Numbered from the stretch's first letter, positions 44,298-53,645 are shown. The stretch: 64,000 nucleotides of DNA from Klebsiella africana (GCF_020526085.1 NZ_CP084874.1:3100001-3164000); one strand, 5' to 3'. Numbers and translations: made by a program. Notes: generated from the letters alone by a model not told the origin.

Positions 44298-45806
44298 ATG
44301 ACCGCACCGATTCAGGATCTGCGCGACGCCATCGCGCTGCTGCAACAGCATGACAATCAGTACCTCGAAACCAATCATCCAGTTGACCCTAACGCCGAAC
44401 TGGCTGGCGTCTATCGCCATATCGGCGCGGGCGGTACCGTTAAACGCCCCACCCGTATCGGTCCGGCAATGATGTTTAACAATATTAAAGGCTATCCGCA
44501 CTCGCGCATTCTGGTAGGGGTACACGCCAGCCGCCAGCGCGCCGCGCTGCTGCTGGGCTGTGAAGCCTCTCAACTGGCTCTGGAAGTGGGTAAAGCGGTC
44601 AAAAAACCGGTCGCGCCGGTGGTCGTGCCGGCCAGCAGCGCCCCCTGTCAGGAGCAGGTATTTCGTGCCGACGATCCGGACTTTGATTTGCGCAAACTGA
44701 TCCCAGCGCCCACTAACACCCCGATTGACGCCGGCCCCTTCTTCTGCCTGGGCCTGGCGCTGGCCAGCGATCCTGACGACGCCTCGCTGACCGACGTCAC
44801 CATCCACCGTTTGTGCGTGCAGGGCCGGGATGAGCTGTCGATGTTTCTCGCCGCTGGCCGCCATATCGAAGTGTTTCGTCAAAAAGCCGAGGCCGCAGGC
44901 AAACCGCTGCCGATTACCATCAATATGGGGCTCGATCCGGCTATCTATATCGGCGCCTGCTTTGAAGCGCCAACCACACCGTTTGGCTATAATGAACTGG
45001 GCGTCGCCGGCGCGCTGCGTCAACGTCCGGTGGAGCTGGTACAGGGCGTCAGCGTCCCGGAGAAAGCCATCGCTCGCGCCGAGATCGTAATCGAGGGTGA
45101 GCTGCTGCCGGGCGTGCGCGTCAGAGAGGATCAGCACACCAACAGCGGCCACGCGATGCCGGAATTTCCTGGCTACTGCGGCGGCGCTAATCCGTCGCTG
45201 CCGGTCATTAAAGTCAAAGCGGTGACCATGCGAAACAATGCGATTCTGCAGACGCTGGTAGGGCCGGGTGAAGAGCATACCACCCTCGCCGGGCTGCCAA
45301 CGGAAGCCAGTATCTGGAATGCTGTCGAGGCCGCTATCCCGGGCTTTTTACAAAATGTCTACGCCCATACCGCGGGCGGCGGTAAATTCCTGGCCATTCT
45401 GCAGGTGAAAAAACGTCAGCCTGCCGACGAGGGGCGTCAGGGACAGGCCGCGCTGCTGGCACTGGCGACCTATTCCGAGCTAAAAAATATTATTCTGGTT
45501 GATGAAGATGTCGATATCTTTGACAGCGACGATATCCTGTGGGCGATGACCACCCGCATGCAGGGGGATGTCAGCATTACGACAATCCCCGGCATTCGCG
45601 GTCATCAGCTGGATCCGTCCCAGACGCCGGAATACAGCACGTCGATTCGCGGCAAGGGCATCAGCTGCAAGACGATTTTCGACTGTACCGTGCCGTGGGA
45701 TCTGAAATCGCACTTCGAGCGTGCACCGTTTGCCGAGGTTGATCCACGTCCGTTCGCGCCGGAGTATTTCGCACGGCTGGAAAAAAACCAGGGCAACGCA
45801 AAATAA
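44298..45806 (+). CDS. aroY: Protocatechuate decarboxylase AroY (UbiD family)
   Basis: 502 residues, beginning MTAPIQDLRDAIALLQQHDN, which I recognise as Klebsiella AroY. It converts protocatechuate to catechol with prenylated FMN supplied by a UbiX-type enzyme. UbiD-family segments include TINMGLDPAIYIGACFEAPT, LPGVRVREDQHTNSGHAMPE, NIILVDEDVDIFDSDDILWA and TIPGIRGHQLDPSQTPEYST. TAAGGAGA precedes the ATG. No B or D subunit gene accompanies it, unlike the vdcBCD-type operons. A terminator follows. Confidence 0.93.
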   Translation: MTAPIQDLRDAIALLQQHDNQYLETNHPVDPNAELAGVYRHIGAGGTVKRPTRIGPAMMFNNIKGYPHSRILVGVHASRQRAALLLGCEASQLALEVGKAVKKPVAPVVVPASSAPCQEQVFRADDPDFDLRKLIPAPTNTPIDAGPFFCLGLALASDPDDASLTDVTIHRLCVQGRDELSMFLAAGRHIEVFRQKAEAAGKPLPITINMGLDPAIYIGACFEAPTTPFGYNELGVAGALRQRPVELVQGVSVPEKAIARAEIVIEGELLPGVRVREDQHTNSGHAMPEFPGYCGGANPSLPVIKVKAVTMRNNAILQTLVGPGEEHTTLAGLPTEASIWNAVEAAIPGFLQNVYAHTAGGGKFLAILQVKKRQPADEGRQGQAALLALATYSELKNIILVDEDVDIFDSDDILWAMTTRMQGDVSITTIPGIRGHQLDPSQTPEYSTSIRGKGISCKTIFDCTVPWDLKSHFERAPFAEVDPRPFAPEYFARLEKNQGNAK

Positions 45807-45812
45807 GCCATA

Positions 45813-45836
45813 GCCGCCGGTAAACGGCGGCTTCTT
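45813..45836 (+). terminator. Terminator of aroY
   Basis: GCCGCCG (45813-45819), GTAAA loop, CGGCGGC (45825-45831), then TTCTTC, seven bases after the aroY stop. Confidence 0.8.
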
Positions 45837-45875
45837 CACATTCAGTGTCATCGGGGACGAATGGCTGAGACAGCG

Positions 45876-46286
45876 TTAGTTGATAGCGGCAGCGAGATCT
45901 TTTTTGACCTGCTCACGCTGATCAGGCGTCAGCACCTGGCTTACGTCGAAGTAGTATTTCACCCGATAATAGCGCACCTGCTGATCCAGCTGGCCAAAGG
46001 CGGCCAGCTGCTGTTTGACTTTAGCATCATCCCATTTTCCGGAGTGAATAACCTCAGCCAGAGCGCCGTCCTGATAGCCGCTGATTTTAATCTGGCTCAC
46101 ATTGTTTTCGAACCCCTGACGCAGCGCCTGGATTTTGGCGACCTGCGCCTCACTTAGTTTCAAATGCTGGACAACCGGATCCTGCGAGACCGAGGGTACG
46201 TCAGCCGAAGTCGACGCCTGACTGGCTGCGGTAAAGCTGGTGGTCAGAACAAGGGCGATCAGGGTGTTACGCAAGCGAGTATTCAC
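45876..46286 (-). CDS. Periplasmic Spy/CpxP-like protein
   Basis: 136 residues. Signal peptide NTLIALVLTTSFTAASQAST, then a helical protein with two LTxxQ-like motifs (LKLSEAQVAKIQALRQ and LTPDQREQVKKDL), the hallmark of the Spy/CpxP fold of periplasmic chaperones. It is not Spy itself by sequence. It stands alone; AAGGATAA lies before the ATG. Confidence 0.75.
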   Translation of the reverse strand: MNTRLRNTLIALVLTTSFTAASQASTSADVPSVSQDPVVQHLKLSEAQVAKIQALRQGFENNVSQIKISGYQDGALAEVIHSGKWDDAKVKQQLAAFGQLDQQVRYYRVKYYFDVSQVLTPDQREQVKKDLAAAIN

Positions 46287-46417
46287 AGTGAGTTATCCTT
46301 AAGGCAAAAAAAGAGACTGGATTATCACTGTGCTAATAAAGACTATCTGTAACAAAGGGTTAATTTAAAACTGGACAAATAAAGCGTGGCAAGTAAAAAA
46401 ATCTGCTTACCGGCAAC

Positions 46418-47104
46418 TCAGCAGTGCAAAAAGATGTATTTATCTTTCCAGTAACGACCCTGACCGATGATATTGCCGGCCGATCTGATTAGCCGTTTTT
46501 GCTTCTCGGTTTCCACCCCCTCGACAATGACATGGCGAGTCAGGCCAGAGATAGCCTGTAACAGGCCGGGCAATCTGGGGTCGTCTTCTTTATCCCAAAA
46601 ATAATCTTTATCCACTTTGACACAATCGAAGCGGAATCTGTCCAGTAAGGCGAAAGAAGTGCGTCCGCGACCAAAGTCATCCAGCCAGACCGGGCAAAGC
46701 GCCGCCAGCGCGCTCAGCGTGGTCAGCTCACGCCCGGCGCTGAACTCGTGAAAATTCTCGTTGATTTCCAGCGCGATATGCTTACAGGAGCGTAAGAAAT
46801 CACAGAGGTAGCGGTCCGCCAGAATCAACTGGCTTAATAAATCATCAATATTCAACGATACTGGCTTATTATCCAGCCGGGAAAAATCAAATACAGCAAG
46901 CAGCTCGATTTGGCGAGTGAATAGTGAAATCTTGTCGCGGTCGGTAAGCGTGGAGAAAGAAAACGTTGGCGATGAGGTGATATTTTGTGCCGGTGCTATA
47001 ATGTCTTTAGTGAGCAATTCCCACGAGTGGTAGCCGCCATCATCGCTAATAGCCGGCTCCAGTACGAAGCGATATAAGGTATTTTTCACATTTTCTTCAA
47101 GCAT
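46418..47104 (-). CDS. EAL-domain protein, probable cyclic-di-GMP phosphodiesterase
   Basis: 228 residues, an EAL domain alone. The signature Glu is in YHSWELLTKDI (ELL instead of EAL); the other metal and catalytic residues appear in SLNIDDLLSQ, IALEINENF, WLDDFGRGRTSF, CVKVDKDYFW and VIVEGVETEKQ, so hydrolysis of cyclic di-GMP is plausible. The last part GRYWKDKYIFLHC is shorter than usual. It could be a MrkJ-type protein, but I cannot assign it firmly. Confidence 0.82.
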   Translation of the reverse strand: MLEENVKNTLYRFVLEPAISDDGGYHSWELLTKDIIAPAQNITSSPTFSFSTLTDRDKISLFTRQIELLAVFDFSRLDNKPVSLNIDDLLSQLILADRYLCDFLRSCKHIALEINENFHEFSAGRELTTLSALAALCPVWLDDFGRGRTSFALLDRFRFDCVKVDKDYFWDKEDDPRLPGLLQAISGLTRHVIVEGVETEKQKRLIRSAGNIIGQGRYWKDKYIFLHC

Positions 47105-47565
47105 TTAAAAAATACCAAAAATAAGAAAGGGTTAAAGCATGTCATATATTTCCCGGCAACAAAAATAGTTTAAAATGATCGATAAGGATCATTCAATAGA
47201 CAAAATCTATCAACTTATAATTTATTGATCGGTAAATTGAATTAATATAAATTAGCCACTGCTACAACACCTGGCGAAACAGCAATTAAAATATTGTTTC
47301 AAACCAGGTAGTTACCACGAATCCCCTGTAGTAAAAACTGATATCCTGCTTTCCGCCACTACGCTAAAAAAAGCGATGCATAATAAAAATGAAAAATACA
47401 AGCCGCCAGTTTTCGCTCCCGGGTGATGCCCTGAAGCGATAAACGCATCGCCCTCTTCTCCCCGCCTGTTACTTCATGCTACCAATGGGAAAAACATTTC
47501 AGTCACTGAACCGTCATACTTTCCCATTACCCTGCTGCCAGGCAACGTGAAGTGGGTGCTGGGCA
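47105..47565. promoter_or_regulatory. Upstream region of the EAL gene with palindromes
   Basis: AT-rich 460 bp without a gene. AATGATC (47174-47180) and GATCATT (47187-47193) form a 7-bp dyad about 70 bp before the EAL start and may be an operator. TTCAATAGA and TCTATCAA just after it form a second imperfect dyad. No other structure seen. Confidence 0.4.
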
Positions 47566-47754
47566 GTGAAAAGAATAAACGTGGTTACGCTGGCGCTGAT
47601 GCTGTTCATGCTCATCGCCAGCACGTGGCTGGCACCCGCCCCACGGCATGCCGCCAGGGGGCGATGTGTCTGGTTTGATGGGGCAGTGGTGAATTGTCTG
47701 CAAAGACAGCGGCTGGGCGAAGGGTTGCCTCCTCATACGCTGGCCAGGCGATAA
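47566..47754 (+). CDS. Possible small secreted or membrane protein
   Basis: 62 residues from GTG 47566. VTLALMLFMLIASTWLAPAP is a single hydrophobic span or signal, followed by a short Arg-rich part with two Cys (GRCVWFDGAVVNC) that might be disulfide-bonded. No good ribosome site, and the end overlaps the converging gene by 22 bases, so this is tentative. Confidence 0.35.
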   Translation: MKRINVVTLALMLFMLIASTWLAPAPRHAARGRCVWFDGAVVNCLQRQRLGEGLPPHTLARR

Positions 47755-48383
47755 ACTGGTACCCGCCGGGTGGTATTGAACAGATTGTCGCTGACCTCAA
47801 CCTCTTCAGTGACAATCCGCATACCGGATCGCCGCAACTGCGCAATATCTGCCGCCACCCGCTGGCTGCCAAACCAGAACAGGGCATCGAGAGCGGTGAC
47901 CGGTAAACCGGCGCGAAGCGCCCGCTCAAGTCGCTCCCGCGCCGGCTTTATCTCCCGGGCGATCTGCTGGTACGGGGAGGCCGTCAACCCAGTCGGATCG
48001 ACACGACGAATGCGGTTTGACAGGCGGTAATGAAAGGCCTCCGGAATAGCCTGTAAATCTTGTTTCAGGCTGTAGACGCAGCCATAGCGCTTACCATTGA
48101 ATATGGCGGCTTTACGATTGAGCTGTAATGCCTCGCGCACACTGGCGATAAGCTGCGGCGCCCGGACCAGTAGCAGGCGAAATGGCAACTCGAAGCTGGT
48201 GACATAGTCGACGTTCAATAGCGCAATACGCAGGCGCTCCTCTGCCCCGGCCTGCAGCTGGCGACACTCCTGGTATACCTCGCGCCACTGCGCCCGCAGT
48301 CGCGGTGTCTCGTCGGCTTCGGTAAACTGGTATTTTTCAATATCGTAATCAATTCTCCCGGCCACCGTTTGTTCCTTTCTCAT
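47733..48383 (-). CDS. Hypothetical protein with C-terminal helix-turn-helix-like domain
   Basis: 216 residues. The C-terminal part LPVTALDALFWFGSQRVAAD with IAQLRRSGMRIVTEEVEV looks like the helix-turn-helix domain of PF14090 type often seen in phage proteins. The N-terminal 150 residues are Arg/Leu-rich with no named motif. GGAACAAAC-type upstream sequence; start ATG 48383. Possibly a DNA-binding protein of mobile-element origin, but nothing else mobile lies nearby. Confidence 0.65.
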   Translation of the reverse strand: MRKEQTVAGRIDYDIEKYQFTEADETPRLRAQWREVYQECRQLQAGAEERLRIALLNVDYVTSFELPFRLLLVRAPQLIASVREALQLNRKAAIFNGKRYGCVYSLKQDLQAIPEAFHYRLSNRIRRVDPTGLTASPYQQIAREIKPARERLERALRAGLPVTALDALFWFGSQRVAADIAQLRRSGMRIVTEEVEVSDNLFNTTRRVPVYRLASV

Positions 48384-48450
48384 TTAGCCCGGCGCTATTC
48401 TATCATTCTCCGGCGCCGTCCCCTATGCTCCCCGCCACGGCCCTTGCCGC

Positions 48451-48558
48451 TTATTTACGATACAGATAACGAGTGATGACCACATCCAGAACAAACAGCA
48501 GGAAAATAACGCAGCTTAACCATAATAATCCTGCGAATAAATCAAGTAATTGCATCAT
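48451..48558 (-). CDS. Small single-span membrane protein
   Basis: 35 residues: MMQLLDLFAGLLWLSCVIFL then LFVLDVVITRYLYRK. One hydrophobic span with a positive C-terminus. GAGGG lies before the first of two ATGs (48558 or 48555). No family recognised. Confidence 0.55.
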   Translation of the reverse strand: MMQLLDLFAGLLWLSCVIFLLFVLDVVITRYLYRK

Positions 48559-48930
48559 TGTTCCCTCGCCGTTGGCCATAACAAAATGACACCCCATTAC
48601 CTTAAAGTAGTTAAGAACTGCCTTAACAGCCACAACATAAAATGGTATAGCGTTTTAAACGCCCGCTCTCCTTCATGGTTCATTTTATTGTCATTAATTT
48701 GTCATCATAAAATGTCTATCATCAACCGGGCCGCAGGATTGTCCCTCTCGTTCTGACCTTGCAGGGAAACGAGCGGCAACAGGTTTAACAACAGGATAAT
48801 ATCGCCCCACCCTAACCAGAAAGTCATTGCATAATCTTATATCAGATATGATTGTCATCCTGCTGAATAATCCGTAAAAGCGCCGTAAGCAATAAATACC
48901 CTGCTGATTGATTTACCATGGAGAAATAAG

Positions 48931-49128
48931 ATGCCTAGCGAAAAAGCCCGCAGCCTTGATCATTTCTATGAATTACTGGCAACCGGACAGCATCAGAAAA
49001 TCGAACTCGATTTTGATGTCGCCGCTGACGACTTTTTTAAAATCGCCAGCGAGTTTGGCGAGACGGGTGCGAAAATCACCCGGGTTAACGAACGGTTTAT
49101 TATTAAGATCCCCTCCCCGAAGGCATAA
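48931..49128 (+). CDS. Small hypothetical protein
   Basis: 65 residues (DHFYELLATGQHQKIELDFD; GETGAKITRVNERFIIKIP). GGAGAAATAAG precedes the ATG. Compact, soluble-looking, conserved-style protein without a known function. The 300 bp upstream contain AT-rich promoter-like DNA. Confidence 0.65.
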   Translation: MPSEKARSLDHFYELLATGQHQKIELDFDVAADDFFKIASEFGETGAKITRVNERFIIKIPSPKA

Positions 49129-49168
49129 ACACCCGGCCCGAGAAGATGCAACAGATCGCCGGTTTGTC

Positions 49169-49206
49169 CGCGCCCCTCCCGGTCATCCCTGACCGGGAGG
49201 GGCGCG
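49169..49206. terminator. 17-bp perfect hairpin between converging genes
   Basis: CGCGCCCCTCCCGGTCA (49169-49185), TCCC loop, TGACCGGGAGGGGCGCG (49190-49206). Between a small plus-strand gene and the end of cioB. Extremely stable; no T-run on either side, so it may also be a processing or mRNA-protecting structure. Confidence 0.75.
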
Positions 49207-49244
49207 GCAAGCCGGTTACTCAGCTGCCCGCTTTTGTTGGCCTC

Positions 49245-50255
49245 TCAATGATAGCCTTCGCTGCCGGACACTTTGCCGCGAAAGACGTAATAGCTCCAGG
49301 CGGTATACATCAGGATTACCGGGATAATAAGCAGTGCGCCCGGTAGCATAAACACCTGGCTCGAGGGCGGCGCAGCGGCATCCCAGAGGGAGATATGCGG
49401 TGGGATGATATTCGGCCAGACGCTGATCCCCAACCCGCTGAAGCCGAGGAAAATCAGGCCCAACGTCAGAATAAACGGGCGGGCGTGGCTGGCGGGGCGC
49501 GCGCTCAGACGCCAGATCCACAGGCTCAGCGTCAGCACCAAAATTGGCACCGGCACGAACCAGAAGAAATTGGGCAGCGTAAACCAGCGTTCCGCCACAT
49601 AGCGCCAGCCCAGCGGCGTCCAGACGCTGACCACCGCAATCACCACCATCAACGCCAGCAGTACCTTGCGGGTCAGCTCGCGCATCTGCTGCTGCAGCGC
49701 GCCTTCGCTTTTCATGATCAACCACGTGGTGCCAAGCAGCAGATAGGCCACCACCAGTCCCAGACCGCAGAACAGATTGAAGGGGGTGAGCCAGTCCAGC
49801 GTCGAGCCGGCGAAGCGGCGGTCAGCCACCGCAAAGCCATTGATAAACGCGCCAACGACAATCCCCTGGCTGAAGGTCGCCAGCAGCGAGCCGCCGGCGA
49901 AGGCGTAGTCCCAGAAGGTACGGTGCGAGGGGATCGCTTTGAAACGAAACTCAAACGCCACGCCGCGAAAAATCAGACCAATGAGCATCGCCGTCAGCGG
50001 GATGACCAGCGCATCGGTGATCACCGCGTAAGCCAGCGGAAAGGCGCCAAACAGCCCCGCCCCGCCGAGCACCAGCCAGGTTTCGTTACCGTCCCAGACG
50101 GGCGCCACGCTATTGACCATCACGTCGCGCTCTTCGCCATCGTGTACCACGCTGAACAACATGCCGATGCCTAAATCGAAACCGTCCATCACGATATACA
50201 TCAGGGTGGCGAAGACGATGATGACAAACCAAATCACCGAGATATCGATGCTCAT
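49245..50255 (-). CDS. cioB: Cytochrome bd-type ubiquinol oxidase subunit II, CioB
   Basis: 336 residues (CydB-type subunits are about 380). N-terminus VIWFVIIVFATLMYIVMDGF, then NETWLVLGGAGLFGAFPLAY and FRGVAFEFRF are family blocks; eight or nine membrane spans. It forms the heterodimer with CioA. The start overlaps the cioA stop. No cydX-like small subunit follows. Confidence 0.9.
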   Translation of the reverse strand: MSIDISVIWFVIIVFATLMYIVMDGFDLGIGMLFSVVHDGEERDVMVNSVAPVWDGNETWLVLGGAGLFGAFPLAYAVITDALVIPLTAMLIGLIFRGVAFEFRFKAIPSHRTFWDYAFAGGSLLATFSQGIVVGAFINGFAVADRRFAGSTLDWLTPFNLFCGLGLVVAYLLLGTTWLIMKSEGALQQQMRELTRKVLLALMVVIAVVSVWTPLGWRYVAERWFTLPNFFWFVPVPILVLTLSLWIWRLSARPASHARPFILTLGLIFLGFSGLGISVWPNIIPPHISLWDAAAPPSSQVFMLPGALLIIPVILMYTAWSYYVFRGKVSGSEGYH

Positions 50256-51658
50256 GATGCGTTCTCCTCATCGCGCACCGGCTCTGCCGCCGAGAGCGGA
50301 CGCGCCGGCGTGCCCGCGGTGTGTGAGGTCAGCTCCGTCACCGGCTGCGGCCCTTTTTTAATCAGCCGGAAAATATAGTAATACCCCACGCCAAACACGG
50401 CGCAGTAAACCACAATAAATACCAGCAGGCTGATGGCCATCTGCAGTGTGCTGTGCAACGACACCGCATCCCGGGTGCGCAGCAAACCGTAGATCACCCA
50501 CGGCTGGCGGCCCATCTCGGTGGTCACCCACCCGGCGACCAGGGCAATAAGGCCGGCGGGCCCCATGCAGAGCGCAAACCACTGGAATGCCCGCGAGTGG
50601 TACAGTCGACGTCGATAGCGCAGCCAGGCGCTGCAGACCCCTAAGGCGATCATCAATACCCCCATCCCAACCATGATGCGGAATGACCAGAAAACGACAG
50701 GCGAATAAGGCCGATCCTCTTTAGGGAAATCTTTCAGGGCCGGCACCTGTTTATGCAGGCTGTGGGTGAGGATCAAGCTGCCGAGAGCGGGGATTTCCAA
50801 ACCATAACGGGTTCGTTCTTCTTCCATATCCGGCAGGCCAAACAGCAGCAGCGGCGTGGCCTCGCCAGGGCGGTTTTCCCAGTGCCCTTCGATGGCCGCG
50901 ATCTTTGCCGGCTGATGCTCAAGGGTGTTAAGACCATGCATATCCCCTACCACCGCCTGGATCGGCGCGACCAGTAGCGCCATCCACATCGCCATCGACA
51001 ACATTTTACGGATAGCCGGCGAGTCATTCCCGCGCAGAAGATGCCACGCCGCCGAAGCCCCGACGAACATGGCGCTGCTGAGAAAGGCGGCTATCGCCAT
51101 ATGGAACAAGCGATATGGGAATGAGGGATTAAAGATGATCGCCAGCCAGTCCTGCGGGATAAGATGGCCATTTTCGATGGTAAAACCCTGCGGCGTCTGC
51201 ATCCAGCTATTGGAGGCCAGGATCCAGAAGGTGGAGACCAGCGTGCCAAGCGCTACCATGCAGGTGGTGAAAAAATGCAGCGCTGGCGGCACTTTGCTCC
51301 AGCCAAACAGCATCACCCCAAGGAAACCTGCTTCAAGGAAAAAGGCGGTCAGTACTTCATACAGCAGCAGTGGGCCGGTAATACTGCCGGCAAACTGCGA
51401 AAATCCGCTCCAGTTGGTGCCGAACTGATAGGACATGACTAATCCGGAGACTACGCCCATGCCAAAATTGACGGCAAAAATTTTCAGCCAGAAGTTGTAG
51501 AGTGAGCGCCAGACGTTATCCCGGGTTCGTAACCACAATCCTTCAAGCACCACCAGGTAGCTGGCAAGACCGATAGTGATAGCCGGAAACAGGATATGAA
51601 AGGAAACGGTAAAGGCGAATTGCGCTCGGGCAAGATGAAACGCGTCGAATTCAAACAT
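50252..51658 (-). CDS. cioA: Cytochrome bd-type ubiquinol oxidase subunit I, CioA (short Q-loop)
   Basis: 468 residues against about 520 for CydA. Heme b ligand region FTVSFHILFPAITIGLASY, MSYQFGTNWSGFS, and GWVTTEMGRQPWVIYGLLRT (GRQPW motif) are typical. The quinol loop is short, as in the cyanide-insensitive CIO group. Reduces oxygen to water at high affinity without pumping protons. Gene order cioA-cioB; a GC hairpin separates it from katN upstream. Confidence 0.9.
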   Translation of the reverse strand: MFEFDAFHLARAQFAFTVSFHILFPAITIGLASYLVVLEGLWLRTRDNVWRSLYNFWLKIFAVNFGMGVVSGLVMSYQFGTNWSGFSQFAGSITGPLLLYEVLTAFFLEAGFLGVMLFGWSKVPPALHFFTTCMVALGTLVSTFWILASNSWMQTPQGFTIENGHLIPQDWLAIIFNPSFPYRLFHMAIAAFLSSAMFVGASAAWHLLRGNDSPAIRKMLSMAMWMALLVAPIQAVVGDMHGLNTLEHQPAKIAAIEGHWENRPGEATPLLLFGLPDMEEERTRYGLEIPALGSLILTHSLHKQVPALKDFPKEDRPYSPVVFWSFRIMVGMGVLMIALGVCSAWLRYRRRLYHSRAFQWFALCMGPAGLIALVAGWVTTEMGRQPWVIYGLLRTRDAVSLHSTLQMAISLLVFIVVYCAVFGVGYYYIFRLIKKGPQPVTELTSHTAGTPARPLSAAEPVRDEENAS

Positions 51659-51682
51659 ATTTCACACCCATCATTGTGAAGC

Positions 51683-51702
51683 GCCCCGGTCGCAACCGGG
51701 GC
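51683..51702 (-). terminator. GC hairpin between katN and cioA
   Basis: GCCCCGGT (51683-51690), CGCA loop, ACCGGGGC (51695-51702). It lacks a T-run, so it may stop or only reduce transcription from katN into cioAB. Confidence 0.55.
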
Positions 51703-51713
51703 TCATGCGAACA

Positions 51714-52601
51714 TCACTTAGCCGATGATGAGGTGTTTTGCTTCCCGGCACCAAGTTCGGCGCCGGTCAAAGGATCACCCTGCGGGTCAGACTGTGTTCG
51801 CTTCAGCATCGCTTTGCACAGCGCTTCCTGCTCTGGTGTGAGGCTGACAGAAGCGCCGCCATCGCCACCATCCACCGCCGGCTGCGGATCCTTGACATAA
51901 TCAAAGTGTTTGTCACTGTTCCAGCTGCCGCGTACTTCTCCACCTTCAGACATATTGTAGTAGGTGTTAGCGTACTCGCTAATGGGGGGCAGTTTGCCCG
52001 GTGGATAGTTATTGCGAATCGACTGCAGCGCCTTCTCAAACGAGAGCTGGTGCGCCGCTTCGCGGGTCATCAGGAATGCCAGGGCATCTTTCACCCCAGG
52101 ATCGTCGGTGACGTTGATCAGGCGTTCATAGACGATCTTCGCCCTCGCCTCCGCCGCGATATTCGACCGCAGGTCGGCGGTGGGTTCGCCGATAGTATCA
52201 ATGTAGGCCGCCGTCCACGGCACGCCCGCCGAGTTGGTCAGCGGAGTACCACCGCCGTACAGTAACGAGGTAATATGGCTATCATTGCCGTTGGCAGTGA
52301 GCGAACGATACAGTTCCGCCTCACTCTCGGTGCCCTCCGCCAGCTCCCCTTTTGCGCCTTTATTTAGCATGCCGACCAGCGTGCCAATGATCTCCAGGTG
52401 GCTCAGCTCCTCTGTTGCGATATCCATCAGCATGTCTTTGCGGCCAGGATCGTCATCGCTTAATCCCTGGGTGAAATAACGACACGCAGCGGCCAGCTCG
52501 CCCTGAGGGCCGCCAAACTGCTCGAGCAGTAAATTCGCGAGCCCCGGATTGGGTTCAGCAACGCGTACGGTGTACTGCAACTTTTTCACATGACGAAACA
52601 T
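51714..52601 (-). CDS. katN: Manganese catalase KatN
   Basis: 295 residues. The di-manganese ligands are in ATEELSHLEIIG (E and H), AAEARAKIVYERL and TREAAHQLSFEKAL. Tail residues 265-295 are acidic and low complexity. Destroys hydrogen peroxide. It is the last gene of yciG-yciF-yciE-katN, an operon known in Salmonella and Klebsiella as RpoS-dependent; the promoter itself was not identified. Confidence 0.93.
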   Translation of the reverse strand: MFRHVKKLQYTVRVAEPNPGLANLLLEQFGGPQGELAAACRYFTQGLSDDDPGRKDMLMDIATEELSHLEIIGTLVGMLNKGAKGELAEGTESEAELYRSLTANGNDSHITSLLYGGGTPLTNSAGVPWTAAYIDTIGEPTADLRSNIAAEARAKIVYERLINVTDDPGVKDALAFLMTREAAHQLSFEKALQSIRNNYPPGKLPPISEYANTYYNMSEGGEVRGSWNSDKHFDYVKDPQPAVDGGDGGASVSLTPEQEALCKAMLKRTQSDPQGDPLTGAELGAGKQNTSSSAK

Positions 52602-52617
52602 AAGCCTGCCTCCTGGG

Positions 52618-53124
52618 TTATTTTTTCGCTTCTACGCCGTCAGCGTCCGACCGCAGGAGAAACTGCTCCGTTGTCTGGGGTATATGTTTAATCAGCCAGT
52701 CGGCCATCTCCCGCTCTTCCGCCAGAATGGCTTCGATCGCCGGGATAGAGGCGGTATCGCCCGCTTTTTCAGCCGCCGCCAGCAGAGAGGTATAGCAGGC
52801 AATCTCAAACTGCTCGAAGACGTAGCCGCTAATCGAGCCTTTGACGATTTCATCGGAAGGAAACATCCCGCCGATGGACTGGCCAAGGGCCGCCATTTTA
52901 CTCATCGAGTCCTTTATCACCGAACGCGAAATTTCGTTGCGATCGAGGATCTCTTCCAACACGGTAATTTGCCGTTTGGTCTCATTAATATGCTGTTCAA
53001 TTCTGGCACGGAGATCGGGATAATTATCGATACGGCCAGCCATCGATTCCAGCATGGATTCGGCCTGCTTTTCCATGGCATGCGCATCGCGGAGCCAGTC
53101 ATGATAATGTTCAACGTGATTCAT
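52618..53124 (-). CDS. yciE: YciE, ferritin-like DUF892 protein
   Basis: 168 residues. MNHVEHYHDWLRDAHAMEKQ and YVFEQFEIACYTSLLAAAEK form the ferritin-like helical bundle with Glu/His metal ligands. A general stress protein of unknown biochemical role. It lies between yciF and katN, 16 and 26 bp away. Confidence 0.92.
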   Translation of the reverse strand: MNHVEHYHDWLRDAHAMEKQAESMLESMAGRIDNYPDLRARIEQHINETKRQITVLEEILDRNEISRSVIKDSMSKMAALGQSIGGMFPSDEIVKGSISGYVFEQFEIACYTSLLAAAEKAGDTASIPAIEAILAEEREMADWLIKHIPQTTEQFLLRSDADGVEAKK

Positions 53125-53150
53125 CGTCTTTTCCTCGTGTCAGGGAGCGT

Positions 53151-53645
53151 TTATTTTTCCGCTTTTTTATTAATATTACCTACCGCCAAATCGGTTAATT
53201 TAACGTCGGTTTGTTTTTCTTCTTCCAGCGTTTCGGCCAGCAATTTGACTGCTTTTTTGTAACCCAGCTGTTCTGCGAGAGTGACCAGGGTACCGTAACT
53301 GGCAATTTCGTAATGCTCGACCTTTTGCGCAGCGGCAATTAGCGCAGCATCTCGCACCTCATTTTTTTCCGTGCTCTCAACGACTTCATTGGCCTCTTCG
53401 ATTAATCCTTCCATGGCCACGCATTTCATGCGTTTGATTTTCAGGCCGGATTCCTGCTCAATAATCTGGTCAATACGTTCAATCTGGCCCTGGGTTTCTT
53501 CGAGATGAGCATTGAACGCCGCGCTGAGTTTTTCACTGGACGCCGCTCTGGCCAGTTTAGCCAGCCCGCGGGTTAATTGTTTCTCTGCGCTGTAGGTATC
53601 TGAGAGCAGGTGAATAAATACATCTTCAATGCTTTTCATATTCAT
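53151..53645 (-). CDS. yciF: YciF, ferritin-like DUF892 protein
   Basis: 164 residues. SIEDVFIHLLSDTYSAEKQL, AHLEETQGQIERIDQIIEQE and KVEHYEIASYGTLVTLAEQL match YciF. It probably forms a metal-binding dimer. Paralogue of YciE. An alternative ATG two codons later exists. Confidence 0.92.
   Translation of the reverse strand: MNMKSIEDVFIHLLSDTYSAEKQLTRGLAKLARAASSEKLSAAFNAHLEETQGQIERIDQIIEQESGLKIKRMKCVAMEGLIEEANEVVESTEKNEVRDAALIAAAQKVEHYEIASYGTLVTLAEQLGYKKAVKLLAETLEEEKQTDVKLTDLAVGNINKKAEK

Noticed and set aside
44250..45278. 342-codon minus-strand frame across aroY
   Set aside because: Antisense shadow of aroY with His/Arg/Gln-rich composition typical of such frames.
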